Origin: Desulfobulbaceae bacterium
Lineage (GTDB): Bacteria > Desulfobacterota > Desulfobulbia > Desulfobulbales > Desulfobulbaceae
NCBI GenBank assembly: GCA_011322715.1
Contig: DRLX01000440.1
Span: forward strand, 1 to 16,711
Length of the DNA: 16,711 nucleotides
Direction of reading: 5' to 3'
Made by a program: the position numbers and the translations under genes. This document shows, piece by piece, positions 7,287-15,700 of this stretch. Numbering within the stretch: position 1 is the first letter of the stretch; every line of letters starts with the position of its first letter. Below the pieces are notes generated by a model, which was given only the letters and a program-made list of their open reading frames with translations, made no database searches and was not told the origin of the DNA.

Positions 7287-9134
7287 TTACAGCAGGGTGT
7301 CGAACAGGCCAAGCAACGTGTGCCAGGGTTTGCGAAACAGAATCCAGCCGAGCAACCGGGTACCGGCGTGGATTTTGGCGGTTCCCCGCATACCGGGATG
7401 GAGCAGGCCGAGCGGATTATCAAACTCGAGGATACCGATAAAGACGTTTTTGTTGTCTTTGATCCGGGCCCTGGGTTCGATACGCTCAAAATGTTTCTTC
7501 CAGGAGGTTTCCTGATAGGCCTCGAAACGAACGGTAACCAGCGCATCATCCGGCACCTGGGAGATGTTTTTTTCCGGGATGGCAACCTCGACTTCCATCC
7601 GGGCAAGCGGCGCCACCTCAAACAAGGTCTGGCCGCGGTTCACCGGACTGCCTTCGGCCCGTTGCAGATCGCCGGTCAGGACCATGCCGGTGACGGGACT
7701 GGTAATAATCAGGTGCCGTCGCTGTTCTTGTAAGCGGGTGAGTTGCTGGTCAATTTTGCGCATATCCAGGCGGGCCACCTGGGCGGCGGCGGTGTTACCG
7801 CGGGCAGTCTCCTGGTCCAGCTTTTTCTTCGCCTTGTCTCGTTCCGCCTGCAGGGAGGCAAGTTCAACTTCTGTCTGTCGCTCGTCAAGGCGGGCCAGGA
7901 TGGCCCCTTTGTTCACCCTGTCACCGGGCCGGACTTTACTTTCCTTGAGTAGCCCATCGTAGCGGGAGACGATAAATCGGGTGAATCCGGGCCGGACTAT
8001 CGCATCAGCCGATATTCGATAAGGAACAGGAAGAAAGAGTGCCAGCACAAGGACGGTCCCGACAAAGGCGGTAACCTTGTGCTGCAGGCTCCAGTGGGAA
8101 TCGGCCTGCTGCGTTTTTTTGTTCAGCAGGCCCTGTCCAGCGGAACCGTCAAGGCAGGGCATGAAACCGGCAAGTACCGGTGCAAAACCATCCAGGGCCT
8201 TATGGATATGGTCCCGGTCCGTGAACTTTTTCCACAGGAGAACGAGAACTGCCCGTGGCGTTTCCGATCCTGCGGCGAGGGGCAAAAGCAGTATCTGGGC
8301 GCCGCCGAAACCATGGCAGATTTCCTCGGCAATCAACGAGTGTTGAATCGCAGGGTCCGTACTTTTCGGCCAGCCAAGCGGCTTGCCCCTGAGGACGCAC
8401 TCGTCGATTCCCTTTTGCAACAGGCGAAGCTGGTCGGTCTGACGGTTCTGGGAGGCGATATCTGAAATTGCCGCTATGCGAATATTTTTTTTATTCGTTC
8501 CCCTGGCCAGCGCACAGAGATCCGCTCCGGCAAATGTTTTTAATGACTGGTTGAGCTGCAGAAGCCTTTCCTTGCCGGGAGGCAGGGAGAAAATCGTGTT
8601 CAGTGTCGGAAGAAACTGGATGGAAAGCGTTTCGTCGGCCGTCGTCTGCGCACTGCCGGTTTGTTGGTGCAGGTATTGATCAAGCAGCGCAGCCGACAGC
8701 TGCAGCATCACCAGAAAAGAAGAAAGCGCTTCCGGGCTGGTGACAAGGAGCACGCATAGGCATCCCCCATCCAAGGGGAGCGGGCAGTTTAGGGAGAAGA
8801 GGGAATTGTCGTCATTAAGGCTCGTGGTGCCGGCATGTTCCTGGGCAATGGCGTTTTCCGCACAGCTGAGCAGAATATCGGTCAACCCCTGGCCTGAGGC
8901 CTGCATCTGCCGGGAAAGCAAGGTCGTTTCCGTAAAGAGCCCGGTATCCTGTTTGCCGAAATAGATTGCCCCGGCGGCGTTATGTAAGGCAATGATCTGT
9001 TGGAGAAACTGGCTGAGGAGAGATTGTCGGTCGGCCTTATGCAACTCCTGCCTGCTGAACAGCGGGGTCACCCGGCGCAGGTCCGGTGGTGAGAGGGTAA
9101 CGCCCTCTCCATTGGTTTCAGAATGTTGTTGCAC
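7287..9134 (-). CDS. GAF-like/HlyD membrane-fusion adaptor
   Basis: A 615-residue protein. Residues 1 to about 335 are soluble with two weakly GAF-like alpha/beta blocks (about 35-155 and 175-325). A single membrane helix follows (about 354-371, VTAFVGTVLVLALFLP), then a HlyD-type adaptor. The first lipoyl half is GLLKESKVRPGDRVNKGAIL and the alpha-hairpin spans about 418-472. The second half is IITSPVTGMVLTGDL, and AEGSPVNRGQTLFEVAPL with a barrel region follow. The C-terminal tail is again rather hydrophobic (about 593-615). Topology would put the GAF-like half in the cytoplasm and the adaptor in the periplasm, so it could sense a small molecule or partner and gate export; this is inference. 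The start is GTG at 9134, 5 nt after the stop of the DUF3467-like gene, with no good Shine-Dalgarno, so translation is probably coupled. Normal HlyD adaptors lack such an N-terminal extension. Confidence 0.87.
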   Translation of the reverse strand: MQQHSETNGEGVTLSPPDLRRVTPLFSRQELHKADRQSLLSQFLQQIIALHNAAGAIYFGKQDTGLFTETTLLSRQMQASGQGLTDILLSCAENAIAQEHAGTTSLNDDNSLFSLNCPLPLDGGCLCVLLVTSPEALSSFLVMLQLSAALLDQYLHQQTGSAQTTADETLSIQFLPTLNTIFSLPPGKERLLQLNQSLKTFAGADLCALARGTNKKNIRIAAISDIASQNRQTDQLRLLQKGIDECVLRGKPLGWPKSTDPAIQHSLIAEEICHGFGGAQILLLPLAAGSETPRAVLVLLWKKFTDRDHIHKALDGFAPVLAGFMPCLDGSAGQGLLNKKTQQADSHWSLQHKVTAFVGTVLVLALFLPVPYRISADAIVRPGFTRFIVSRYDGLLKESKVRPGDRVNKGAILARLDERQTEVELASLQAERDKAKKKLDQETARGNTAAAQVARLDMRKIDQQLTRLQEQRRHLIITSPVTGMVLTGDLQRAEGSPVNRGQTLFEVAPLARMEVEVAIPEKNISQVPDDALVTVRFEAYQETSWKKHFERIEPRARIKDNKNVFIGILEFDNPLGLLHPGMRGTAKIHAGTRLLGWILFRKPWHTLLGLFDTLL

Positions 9135-9139
9135 CGGAA

Positions 9140-9445
9140 TTACTGTTTGATATCCGGGAGTTTAGCCTGGGCATTGGCCGGGATCTTTCCCTTGTTTTCA
9201 CTGATTCCCAAAATATTGCTTAACACCGAATGTAATCGGCGGGCGCCTTCCCTGGTCATGGCCATCCTGGTATGGATGGGCAGGATCGTTTCTCCGGTTG
9301 CCGGGTCACCGATCGGGCCGGATGAAAAATTGATGGTTACATCTTCAGCGCTGGTGTTGACAATGAACTGGGAGGCAAAAAGGGCCGAGGTCTCATTGTA
9401 GCGGACCTTGATCTGCTGTTGGTTTTTCTGTTCCTGTTCGGTCAT
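9140..9445 (-). CDS. DUF3467-like small protein
   Basis: A 101-residue, soluble, probably cytoplasmic protein with no signal peptide or membrane helix. The pattern IKVRYNETSALFASQFIVNTS, split here as IKVRYNETSALF and ASQFIVNTS, then VTINFSSGP, ILPIHTRMAMTREGARRLHSVL, read as ILPIHTRMAM and TREGARRLHSVL, resembles DUF3467: a beta strand pair followed by a P.H.R..MT...A..L helix. The function of this family is not established. The ATG at 9445 is chosen because GGAG lies 8 nt upstream; the reading frame extends further to an ATG at 9526, but that lies within the adaptor gene and gives an unlikely extra 27 residues. It overlaps the end of the upstream adaptor gene by 53 nt and is followed after 5 nt by the GAF/HlyD gene, so it is embedded in the export operon and may be a regulator or partner of it. 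Confidence 0.8.
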   Translation of the reverse strand: MTEQEQKNQQQIKVRYNETSALFASQFIVNTSAEDVTINFSSGPIGDPATGETILPIHTRMAMTREGARRLHSVLSNILGISENKGKIPANAQAKLPDIKQ

Positions 9446-10316
9446 TGGATGGTTCTCCGGTTGTAGTATCGGTGTCGTTGAGAACAAGCGTGCACCTGCT
9501 GCCGCTGTCCAGGGTGTGGGTGGCATTTTTCAGGATAATGCGCACGGTAACAGTACCGCTTTGCGCGTCAATAATCGGCGAGATAAAGTCTATCGTACCG
9601 GTTGTTTGTTGTCCGGCCACCAGGAGAGGCACCTGTTTTCTGTTGTTCAGAGTATGTGCCGTCGCCGGCGGCAGGTGAAAGACCGCGTGCAACGGATCAA
9701 GCTGGGCAATGGTCAACAGAGGCTGTAGATCACTGCCTCCGATCAGTTCCGCTTCCTGTTTGTACAGGGTAACAACGATGCCGTCTATGGGACTTGTCAG
9801 TTGTTTCTCTTGTATCTGGGCCTTGATGACCTCGGCTTCACTTTCTTTCAGTTGTTGTTTTTCAAGCGCCCCTTGTAAACGGGCCCTTGCCATGGCCAGT
9901 TCCGTCTGCGCGGTACTCAGTTCCTGGGGCCGGGCATTACCGGTTTTTTTCAGTTCCGCAAGCATGCGCACACGATTTTTCCGCATGGCTACCAGGGCAC
10001 GGGCCGCATCAATGTCACCATGTTCACGGGCGGCTTGCCGGGCCTCTGCAAGACGGGCCTTCAGGATCCCCGTCCCCAGCTCGGCCAGCAGGGTCCCTTT
10101 GTGAACGTGGTCATTCTCCCGGACATGGATACTGTCAATGCGGTCTCGGTAGGGTGTCGAAATATCAACGACCTGGGCAGGTTCCAGAAAGGTCTCAAAG
10201 GTGGCTGCACATATTGGCCCGGCTGCAGAGAGGAAGACAACTACGGCAAAGAGCAGGAAGAGTCCTGCCCGCTTGCCGGGCAAACGGGCAGGGGAGAGGG
10301 GATTACTTTTTAACAT
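9393..10316 (-). CDS. Secreted periplasmic HlyD/RND-type adaptor protein
   Basis: A 307-residue adaptor. A signal peptide (hydrophobic core GLFLLFAVVVFLSAAGPICA, cleavage near residue 37-38) leads to a periplasmic body. The first lipoyl half is RIDSIHVRENDHVHKGTLL, an alpha-hairpin spans about residues 85-170, the second half is QLTSPIDGIVVTLYKQEAEL, and a short barrel domain follows. There is no membrane anchor in the mature protein. The shape is typical of adaptors that bridge an inner-membrane component to TolC. The ATG at 10316 overlaps the end of the tolC-like gene by 14 nt and gives the best signal peptide; a TTG at 10358 is a weaker alternative, and neither has a clear Shine-Dalgarno. 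Odd: residues 8-18 (SPARLPGKRAG) are encoded across a strong hairpin (10264-10292), probably an inserted palindrome. The 3' end overlaps the DUF3467-like gene. Confidence 0.88.
   Translation of the reverse strand: MLKSNPLSPARLPGKRAGLFLLFAVVVFLSAAGPICAATFETFLEPAQVVDISTPYRDRIDSIHVRENDHVHKGTLLAELGTGILKARLAEARQAAREHGDIDAARALVAMRKNRVRMLAELKKTGNARPQELSTAQTELAMARARLQGALEKQQLKESEAEVIKAQIQEKQLTSPIDGIVVTLYKQEAELIGGSDLQPLLTIAQLDPLHAVFHLPPATAHTLNNRKQVPLLVAGQQTTGTIDFISPIIDAQSGTVTVRIILKNATHTLDSGSRCTLVLNDTDTTTGEPSNDRTGTEKPTADQGPLQ
10264..10292. repeat. 29-nt near-perfect hairpin at the 5' end of the small adaptor gene
   Basis: CCTGCCCGCTTGCC (10264-10277) and GGCAAACGGGCAGG (10279-10292) are inverted copies around a single central base, with one mismatch. 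In the minus-strand mRNA that mismatch is a G-U wobble, so about 13 base pairs can form. It begins 24 nt after the adaptor ATG at 10316. It is either a short REP-like palindrome fixed inside the signal-peptide region or a translation-tuning structure. Confidence 0.65.
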
Positions 10317-12117
10317 GCATGACAGGAAGCTTATCCTGATCGTTTGTGACTTTTTCAAAGGTTATCTGTTGCTTGGAGACCAAAATGCCCATGGCCCGAT
10401 AGAGATTATAAAGCGCGTAATTATAGGAAAGTTCACTTTTGGCAAATAATTCTTCCGAATGGGCCAGCCGTTCATGGGCGTCCATCAATCTGTACAGGAC
10501 ATCGCCGTAATGGTCATGGTTGGCCAGCAGGTAATCAATCCGCGACAGCAGGGCTTTGACCTCCTGGTTGTCGGCCAGCATGACCTGGTAACTCTGTACC
10601 ATGGATTGGTAGTCTTTTTCAAGTTCCCGGTAAGAGACCTGCGCTTCAAGCAGAACATTTTGTACAGTGGTATCGAGCTGATGCAGAAGCTGTCGCATCT
10701 CAATTTTTTTGCGCAGATTCCTGGCTTCGGCGCTGTTATTTCCCAGCGGATACTCGAAACGCAGGCCGCCGACATAGCTGGGACTGCCTTCATCGAATTG
10801 GTTGGAATAAGCGGTGCCGTATTCATAATCACCTTCCAGACCTTTGACATAGGTCTGGAAGAACAGGTCGAGATTGGGCATCAGTTCATTTTCAGAACGT
10901 TGCAGGCGAATATAGGCGGACTGGATATGCTTGATCGACTGGGCGACTTCCGGTCTGTTTTCAAGGGTAGTCTGCAGCGCATTGTCAAAGCTGACATCAA
11001 AGGGCTTATGTGAGGGAAGCTGGCTGGTGACCAGCTCGAGGGCGGAGTCGCCGGTCAACTCGGGGTCATTGACCAGCGCCCGGATGCGGGACTGGGCATT
11101 GAGCATGGCAAATTCCGCCTGCATGGCGGCCAGTTCATGGGCACTGACCATGGATTTTGCCCTTGCAAGCAGACTGGGGGGGACATCCATGGCGGTGCGT
11201 TTGCGCATTTTGTTGTAGATCTTACGGCTTTTTTCGGCCAACTGCTTCTTCTGCATCAGAAGAGAACGTTCCAGGTACAGGCCCCAGTAGGCACGACTGA
11301 TCTCAAGGAGATGGCTTTCCACGTTGCGGCGCAGTTCTTCGCCGGCAATGGAATGATCAATGGTTGCCAGATTTATCGGTGCCTCGTTATAGGCAATGCC
11401 GAATTGTTTAAGCAGCGGCTGTTTGATGGTCAGGTATGTTCCTGTACGTGCCTGGTCTATAGGGTTGAAAAAGGTGGAATTGGTGTCCAGGTTGCCGATA
11501 TTCTGTTTCAGTTCCACCTCAGTGCCGGTGAGGAATTTTTTGCGAACACCATATTCAATGTTTTTTGAAGTTTCTTTGTATCGCAAGGGTCCGCCGGTTT
11601 TCAGATCATCGCCTACCGGCTCATTGAGATCGGTGAGACGCCCTTCGGCAAACAGGCGAAAGTCGTAGGGACCATTGGCTTCTTGAATGGTGGTTTCCCG
11701 AATGAGCGGCAGATCACTGAAAACCTGAATCTGGGAGGAATGCTTCAGTGCCCTGGTAAAAAGTGACGTAACATCGGTGGAAAAGTTCGTCACTTTGGCA
11801 TTGATTTGTTTGTTGACCTTACCCTGCCACCAGGGGGTAAAATTTTGCGGTATGGCCTTGGCTCCTTGGGCAGTGTTGTCTGCAGGATCGGTAAAAATCG
11901 AGGTGTATCCTTTTTCGCCCTGTTCCATTCGCTCAACAATGGGCGCATATCGCTTAAACAATCGTTCTTTTATTGTATTATAGTCCAGGGTATCTGCATC
12001 AGTTGCCTTGACAGCCACTTCATAATCCGTGGGCTGGTCATTGTCGGCCAGTACGGGCGAGATAACCGCCAGGCTCCCTATGGCGGTCAAGGCAAGTATT
12101 CCAAGCTTTCTCTTCAT
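10303..12117 (-). CDS. TolC-family outer-membrane channel protein
   Basis: A 604-residue protein: signal peptide MKRKLGILALTAIGSLAVIS-PVLA (cleavage after residue 24), an unusual stretch of about 90 residues (25-115), then an outer-membrane efflux (OEP) domain. The OEP domain shows two related halves of long amphipathic helices and beta strands, for example PYDFRLFAEGRL, YLTIKQPLLKQFGIAYN, ENRPEVAQSIKHIQSA and YVGGLRFEYPLGN. Such proteins form trimeric barrels with a periplasmic tunnel used in type I secretion and efflux. Start choice: the ATG at 12117 has an excellent AGGAAGGAAG ribosome site; the reading frame runs back to an ATG at 12189, but that lies inside a repeat element and would bury the signal peptide. 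It lies between the giant repeat protein and the adaptor genes, which fits an outer-membrane exit for that protein; cargo identity is inference. Confidence 0.9.
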   Translation of the reverse strand: MKRKLGILALTAIGSLAVISPVLADNDQPTDYEVAVKATDADTLDYNTIKERLFKRYAPIVERMEQGEKGYTSIFTDPADNTAQGAKAIPQNFTPWWQGKVNKQINAKVTNFSTDVTSLFTRALKHSSQIQVFSDLPLIRETTIQEANGPYDFRLFAEGRLTDLNEPVGDDLKTGGPLRYKETSKNIEYGVRKKFLTGTEVELKQNIGNLDTNSTFFNPIDQARTGTYLTIKQPLLKQFGIAYNEAPINLATIDHSIAGEELRRNVESHLLEISRAYWGLYLERSLLMQKKQLAEKSRKIYNKMRKRTAMDVPPSLLARAKSMVSAHELAAMQAEFAMLNAQSRIRALVNDPELTGDSALELVTSQLPSHKPFDVSFDNALQTTLENRPEVAQSIKHIQSAYIRLQRSENELMPNLDLFFQTYVKGLEGDYEYGTAYSNQFDEGSPSYVGGLRFEYPLGNNSAEARNLRKKIEMRQLLHQLDTTVQNVLLEAQVSYRELEKDYQSMVQSYQVMLADNQEVKALLSRIDYLLANHDHYGDVLYRLMDAHERLAHSEELFAKSELSYNYALYNLYRAMGILVSKQQITFEKVTNDQDKLPVMHVKK

Positions 12118-12121
12118 GTTT

Positions 12122-12131
12122 CTTCCTTCCT
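12122..12131 (-). promoter_or_regulatory. Ribosome binding site of the tolC-like gene
   Basis: AGGAAGGAAG on the minus strand, 4 nt before the ATG at 12117 (the first AGGA is 10 nt before it). It decides the start codon against the longer reading frame beginning at 12189. Confidence 0.8.
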
Positions 12132-12155
12132 GTTCGATTGAAGATCCCGGTAGCA

Positions 12156-12235
12156 GGGGCCTGCCCATGCCGGAATAAGGGATTTTCATGGTTTATTGTA
12201 GCTATGACTCGTGAATCATGATCCAGCCATACTGG
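12156..12235 (-). repeat. Dispersed repeat element, copy B, between the adhesin gene and the tolC-like gene
   Basis: On the minus strand it begins CCAGTATGGCTGGATCA and ends TCCGGCATGGGCAGGCCCC, matching copy A at 4528-4600 at both ends. The centre differs and holds a small hairpin, ATGATTC-AC-GAGTCAT. It starts 6 nt past the adhesin stop codon and fills most of the 124-nt gap. An ATG inside it reads MKIPYSGMGRP and runs in frame into the tolC-like gene, parallel to MKTPRSGMGRP encoded by copy A in ydbH. Confidence 0.75.
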
Positions 12236-12241
12236 TCGGTA

Positions 12242-12781
12242 TCAGTGGCCGGTTTCCGCCGGTTGGGTTGATGGAGCAAAGAATTCATATCCATTAAAAT
12301 TATTCCACTCGATGGTAAAGATCGACATGTTTCCGGCGTGCATGGAGTTGAGTATTGTGGACGGTAGGTAGGCAAAGATGGTGTCCACATCCAGTGTTGT
12401 TCTGGAAAAGACCATGCTGCTGAAGTTGGGACTGAAGTAGGTCCGCATATTAAAGAATCCTGCGGAGCTTACATTATATGAGGATATGGTCTGGGTGATT
12501 GCCATGTGATGGGGCAGGTCATAGAAAAGAGTACCCGGAAAATCCACCAGCCAGTTGCCGGCGGTATCGGCCATGATGGACTGTTGCCCGATCTGATTGC
12601 CCATGACATCGTACAGGGTGAACTCCAGGGTGGTGCCCGGTTCCGCGTGCCCGGTGTAGACGGGTGAGACCGGAATGATGGCTTCCTGCCAGGGAATCTC
12701 TGGTAATGGATAGAGGAAGATATCTTCGAACCCTCTGTCGCTGAACTGCTGATAGGACAGTAATGGATCACTGCCGAATCC
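12242..12781 (-). other. C-terminal module of the giant repeat protein (Ig-like plus terminal region)
   Basis: After the proline-rich linker come about 179 residues unlike the repeats. The part YTGHAEPGTTLEFTLYD / GNQIGQQSIMADTAGNWLVD resembles a bacterial Ig-like fold (G.A.PG..., then AD..GNW.V). The final 90 or so residues (for example RTYFSPNFSSMVFSRTTLD and TIFAYLPSTILNSMH) are rich in aromatic and hydroxyl residues and were not recognised. Its terminal position makes it a candidate export or anchoring signal. Confidence 0.5.
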
Positions 12782-15700
12782 CGGCACGGGTGCAGGCGGA
12801 ACTGGAGTAGGCGGCACAACCGGCGTGACCGGCGTAGGCGGTAGAGGTGGCGGTGGATAGGCATAGCCGAAATCCATTACCGTGTTGTGTTCTCCGGCTC
12901 CCAGGGTAACAACGGTTGCATTGTCATTGGTCCCGTCCGGATCAAAGCTCGGCCTTATCCCCGGAGGAAGCGTGGCCGGATTAACACAGATGGTGTGCGT
13001 TCCGGCGGGCAGATTGTCAAAAAGATAAGTGCCGTCGGCTCCGGTGGTCGTGGTCGCGCGATAGTCGGCTGTGCCGTCTCCGTCAAGATCGACGCCGATA
13101 CAGACCTGGACACCGGAAAGCGGCGCTTCACCGGCATCAAGGACACCGTTGCCGTTTTGGTCATTCCATATCTGGTCACCAATGGAACCGGTGCCGGTAT
13201 AGCCGAAATCCTGGTCCGGATTGATTTCGCCCGCCGTCAGGCTCAGGTGAGTGGTGTTATCCAGAGCGCCATCGGGGTCGCCGGTGGGGTTCATACCGCC
13301 GGGCAGGGTGGCTGGATCAACGGTGATGTCATATTCACCGGCGGGCAGATTGGGAAAGACATAGGTCCCGTCCGGGCCGGTGGTGACGGTCATGCTGTCG
13401 TCGGCCTGGCCGTCATTGTCAAAATCACCGGTTATGGTGACGGTGACCCCTGGAATACCGACCTCGCCCGGGTCCTGTACCCCATCATTATCGACGTCAT
13501 ACCAGATGGTATCACCAATGGAGCCGGTGCCCTTGTAGCCGAAATCCACATCGAGATTGGCCTCATTGTCGCCGATGGTTACCTGGGCGGTGTCGGCTGA
13601 TCCTGTACCGTCTATGTCAAAGGTTTCCTCCATGCCGGCGGGAAGAGTGGCCGGATCAACGGTGACGGCATAGGTTCCTGCGGGCAGCTTATCAAAGAGG
13701 TAGTTACCGTCCCCGTCGGTTACCGTGGTCAGGGTATCATCGGCCTGACCGTCGCCGTCAAGATCTCCGACCAGGGTGACCTGGATATTTGCCAGCCCTA
13801 ATTCGCCGGGATCCTGGATCCCGTCGCCGTCGACATCATACCAGATGGTATCGCCGATTGTGCCGGTTTGTTGGTAGCCGAAATCCTGATCGTTGTTAGT
13901 TTCACCGGCAAGCAGGGTGACATCGGCGCTATTGTTGTTACCGCCATCCGGGTCAGCGGTCTGCTGCATGCCGGGAGGTAGGGTGGCCGGGTCAACGGTG
14001 ATGGTGTATTGTCCTTCCGGTAGATGATTAAAATGGTATTGGCCATTGCTGTCGGTAGTGGTTGTCACCGTGTCCTGATTGCCGTCTCCGTTGAAATCTC
14101 CGCTCAGGGTGACGGTGACCCCGGACAGGCCGGTCTCGCCGTTATTCTGGGCGCCGTCGCCGTCGGCATCGTTCCAGATGGTGTCGCCGATGGAACCGGT
14201 ACCGGTATAGCCGAAATCCTGGTCCAGGTTGACCAGAGGACTGGTTCCGCCGATGGTTACATGTGAAGCGTTGTCATTACCCCCGTCCGGATCAGCGGTC
14301 TGGGTCATACCGTTGGGCAAACCTGTCAGGGTGATGGTGTAATCGCCGGCATTCAGATTATCAAAGAGATACTTGCCGTCACTGGAGGTGGTTGTCGTAG
14401 CCACGGTGTTGCCTCCGGCATCGGTCAGGGTGACGGTGATCCCGTTCAGTCCTAACTCACCCGGGTCCTGGATGCCGTCATTATCGGCATCATACCAGAG
14501 GGTATCACCGATGGTACCGGTCTGTTGGTAGCCGAAATCCTGGTCGTTGTTGGTTTCACCGGCTGCCAGGGTGACGGCTGCGGTGTTATTATTTCCTCCA
14601 TCCGGATCAAAGGTCTCGTTCATGCCCGGCGGCAGAGTGGTCGGATCAACGGTGATGGTATAATTGTCGGCAGGCAGGTTGTCAAAATGATAATTGCCGT
14701 TTGCGTCCGTAGTTGTGGTCACCGTGTCAAGAACGCCGTCATTATTGAGATCAGCCGTCAAAGTAACGGTGACCCCGGCCAGACCGGTTTCGCCGTTATT
14801 TTGCGTTCCGTCCCCATCAGCATCACTCCAGATGGTGTCGCCGATTGTGCCCGTTCCTGTATACCCGAAATCCTGGTCCAGGTTGGTTTCACCTCCGGCC
14901 AGGGTCAGGGTGGTGGTATTATCGTTTACTCCGTCCGGATCAGCGGTCTGGCTCATGCCGGCGGGCAGGTTGGTGACTGCAATGGTATAGTCGCCGGCCT
15001 GCAGCTGGTCAAAGAGATAGTGGCCATCGCTATCAGTGGTCACAACAACCGTGTCCGGGTTGCCGTCACCATTCACATCTCCGGTCAGAGTAACGGTAAC
15101 ACCGGCGAGTCCGAGTTCGCCGGGATCCTGGACGCCGTCGTTATCGGCGTCATACCAGATGGTATCACCAATGGTACCCTTGGAGTTATACCCGAAATCC
15201 GCATCATTGTTGACCGGATTGGCCGAATCCAGCGTGACTGAAGTAGAGTTCGGCGTATTCGGCGTTGTTGAATGCGGGTCATCAAGGTCATGGGTCTGGC
15301 TGTTGCCCACCGGCAGGGTGGCGGGATCAACGGCCACTGTGTATGCGCCGAGGAAGAGGTTGTCAAAGGAGTAATGGCCGTTTACATCGGTTGTCGTGCT
15401 GATGGTATCATCGGCCTGGCCGTCATGGTCAAGGTCACCGGTCAGGGTAACCGTCACACCACCAAAGCCGTTTTCACCCGTATCTTGAATTCCGTTACCG
15501 TTTATGTCGTTCCAGACCGTGTCGCCGATGGCGCCGCTGCCGGTGTAGCCGAAATCAACCCGATCTGTGTTTTCGCCGACGCCTAAAGTATAGAGGGTTG
15601 TGGAGTCCGGTGAGCTGGTAGCGCTGTCCAGGTCATAGGTCGGTGTGGCGCCGGCGGGTAGTGTGCCGGCAGCAACGGAAATGGTATAGTCCGCCCCGAC

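Noticed and set aside
10317..10358. TTG at 10358 as the start of the small adaptor
   Set aside because: It is a rarer start codon, has no clear ribosome site, and adds residues before the signal peptide; kept only as an alternative.
12118..12189. Earlier start for the tolC-like gene at 12189
   Set aside because: It lies within repeat copy B, would bury a clear signal peptide 24 residues in, and has a poor ribosome site compared with AGGAAGGAAG before 12117.
12887..15241. Long open frames on the plus strand opposite the repeat array (for example 12887-13600 and 14525-15241)
   Set aside because: They mirror the periodic composition of the SdrD B-like repeats, lack ribosome sites and show no independent domain; they are antisense shadows.
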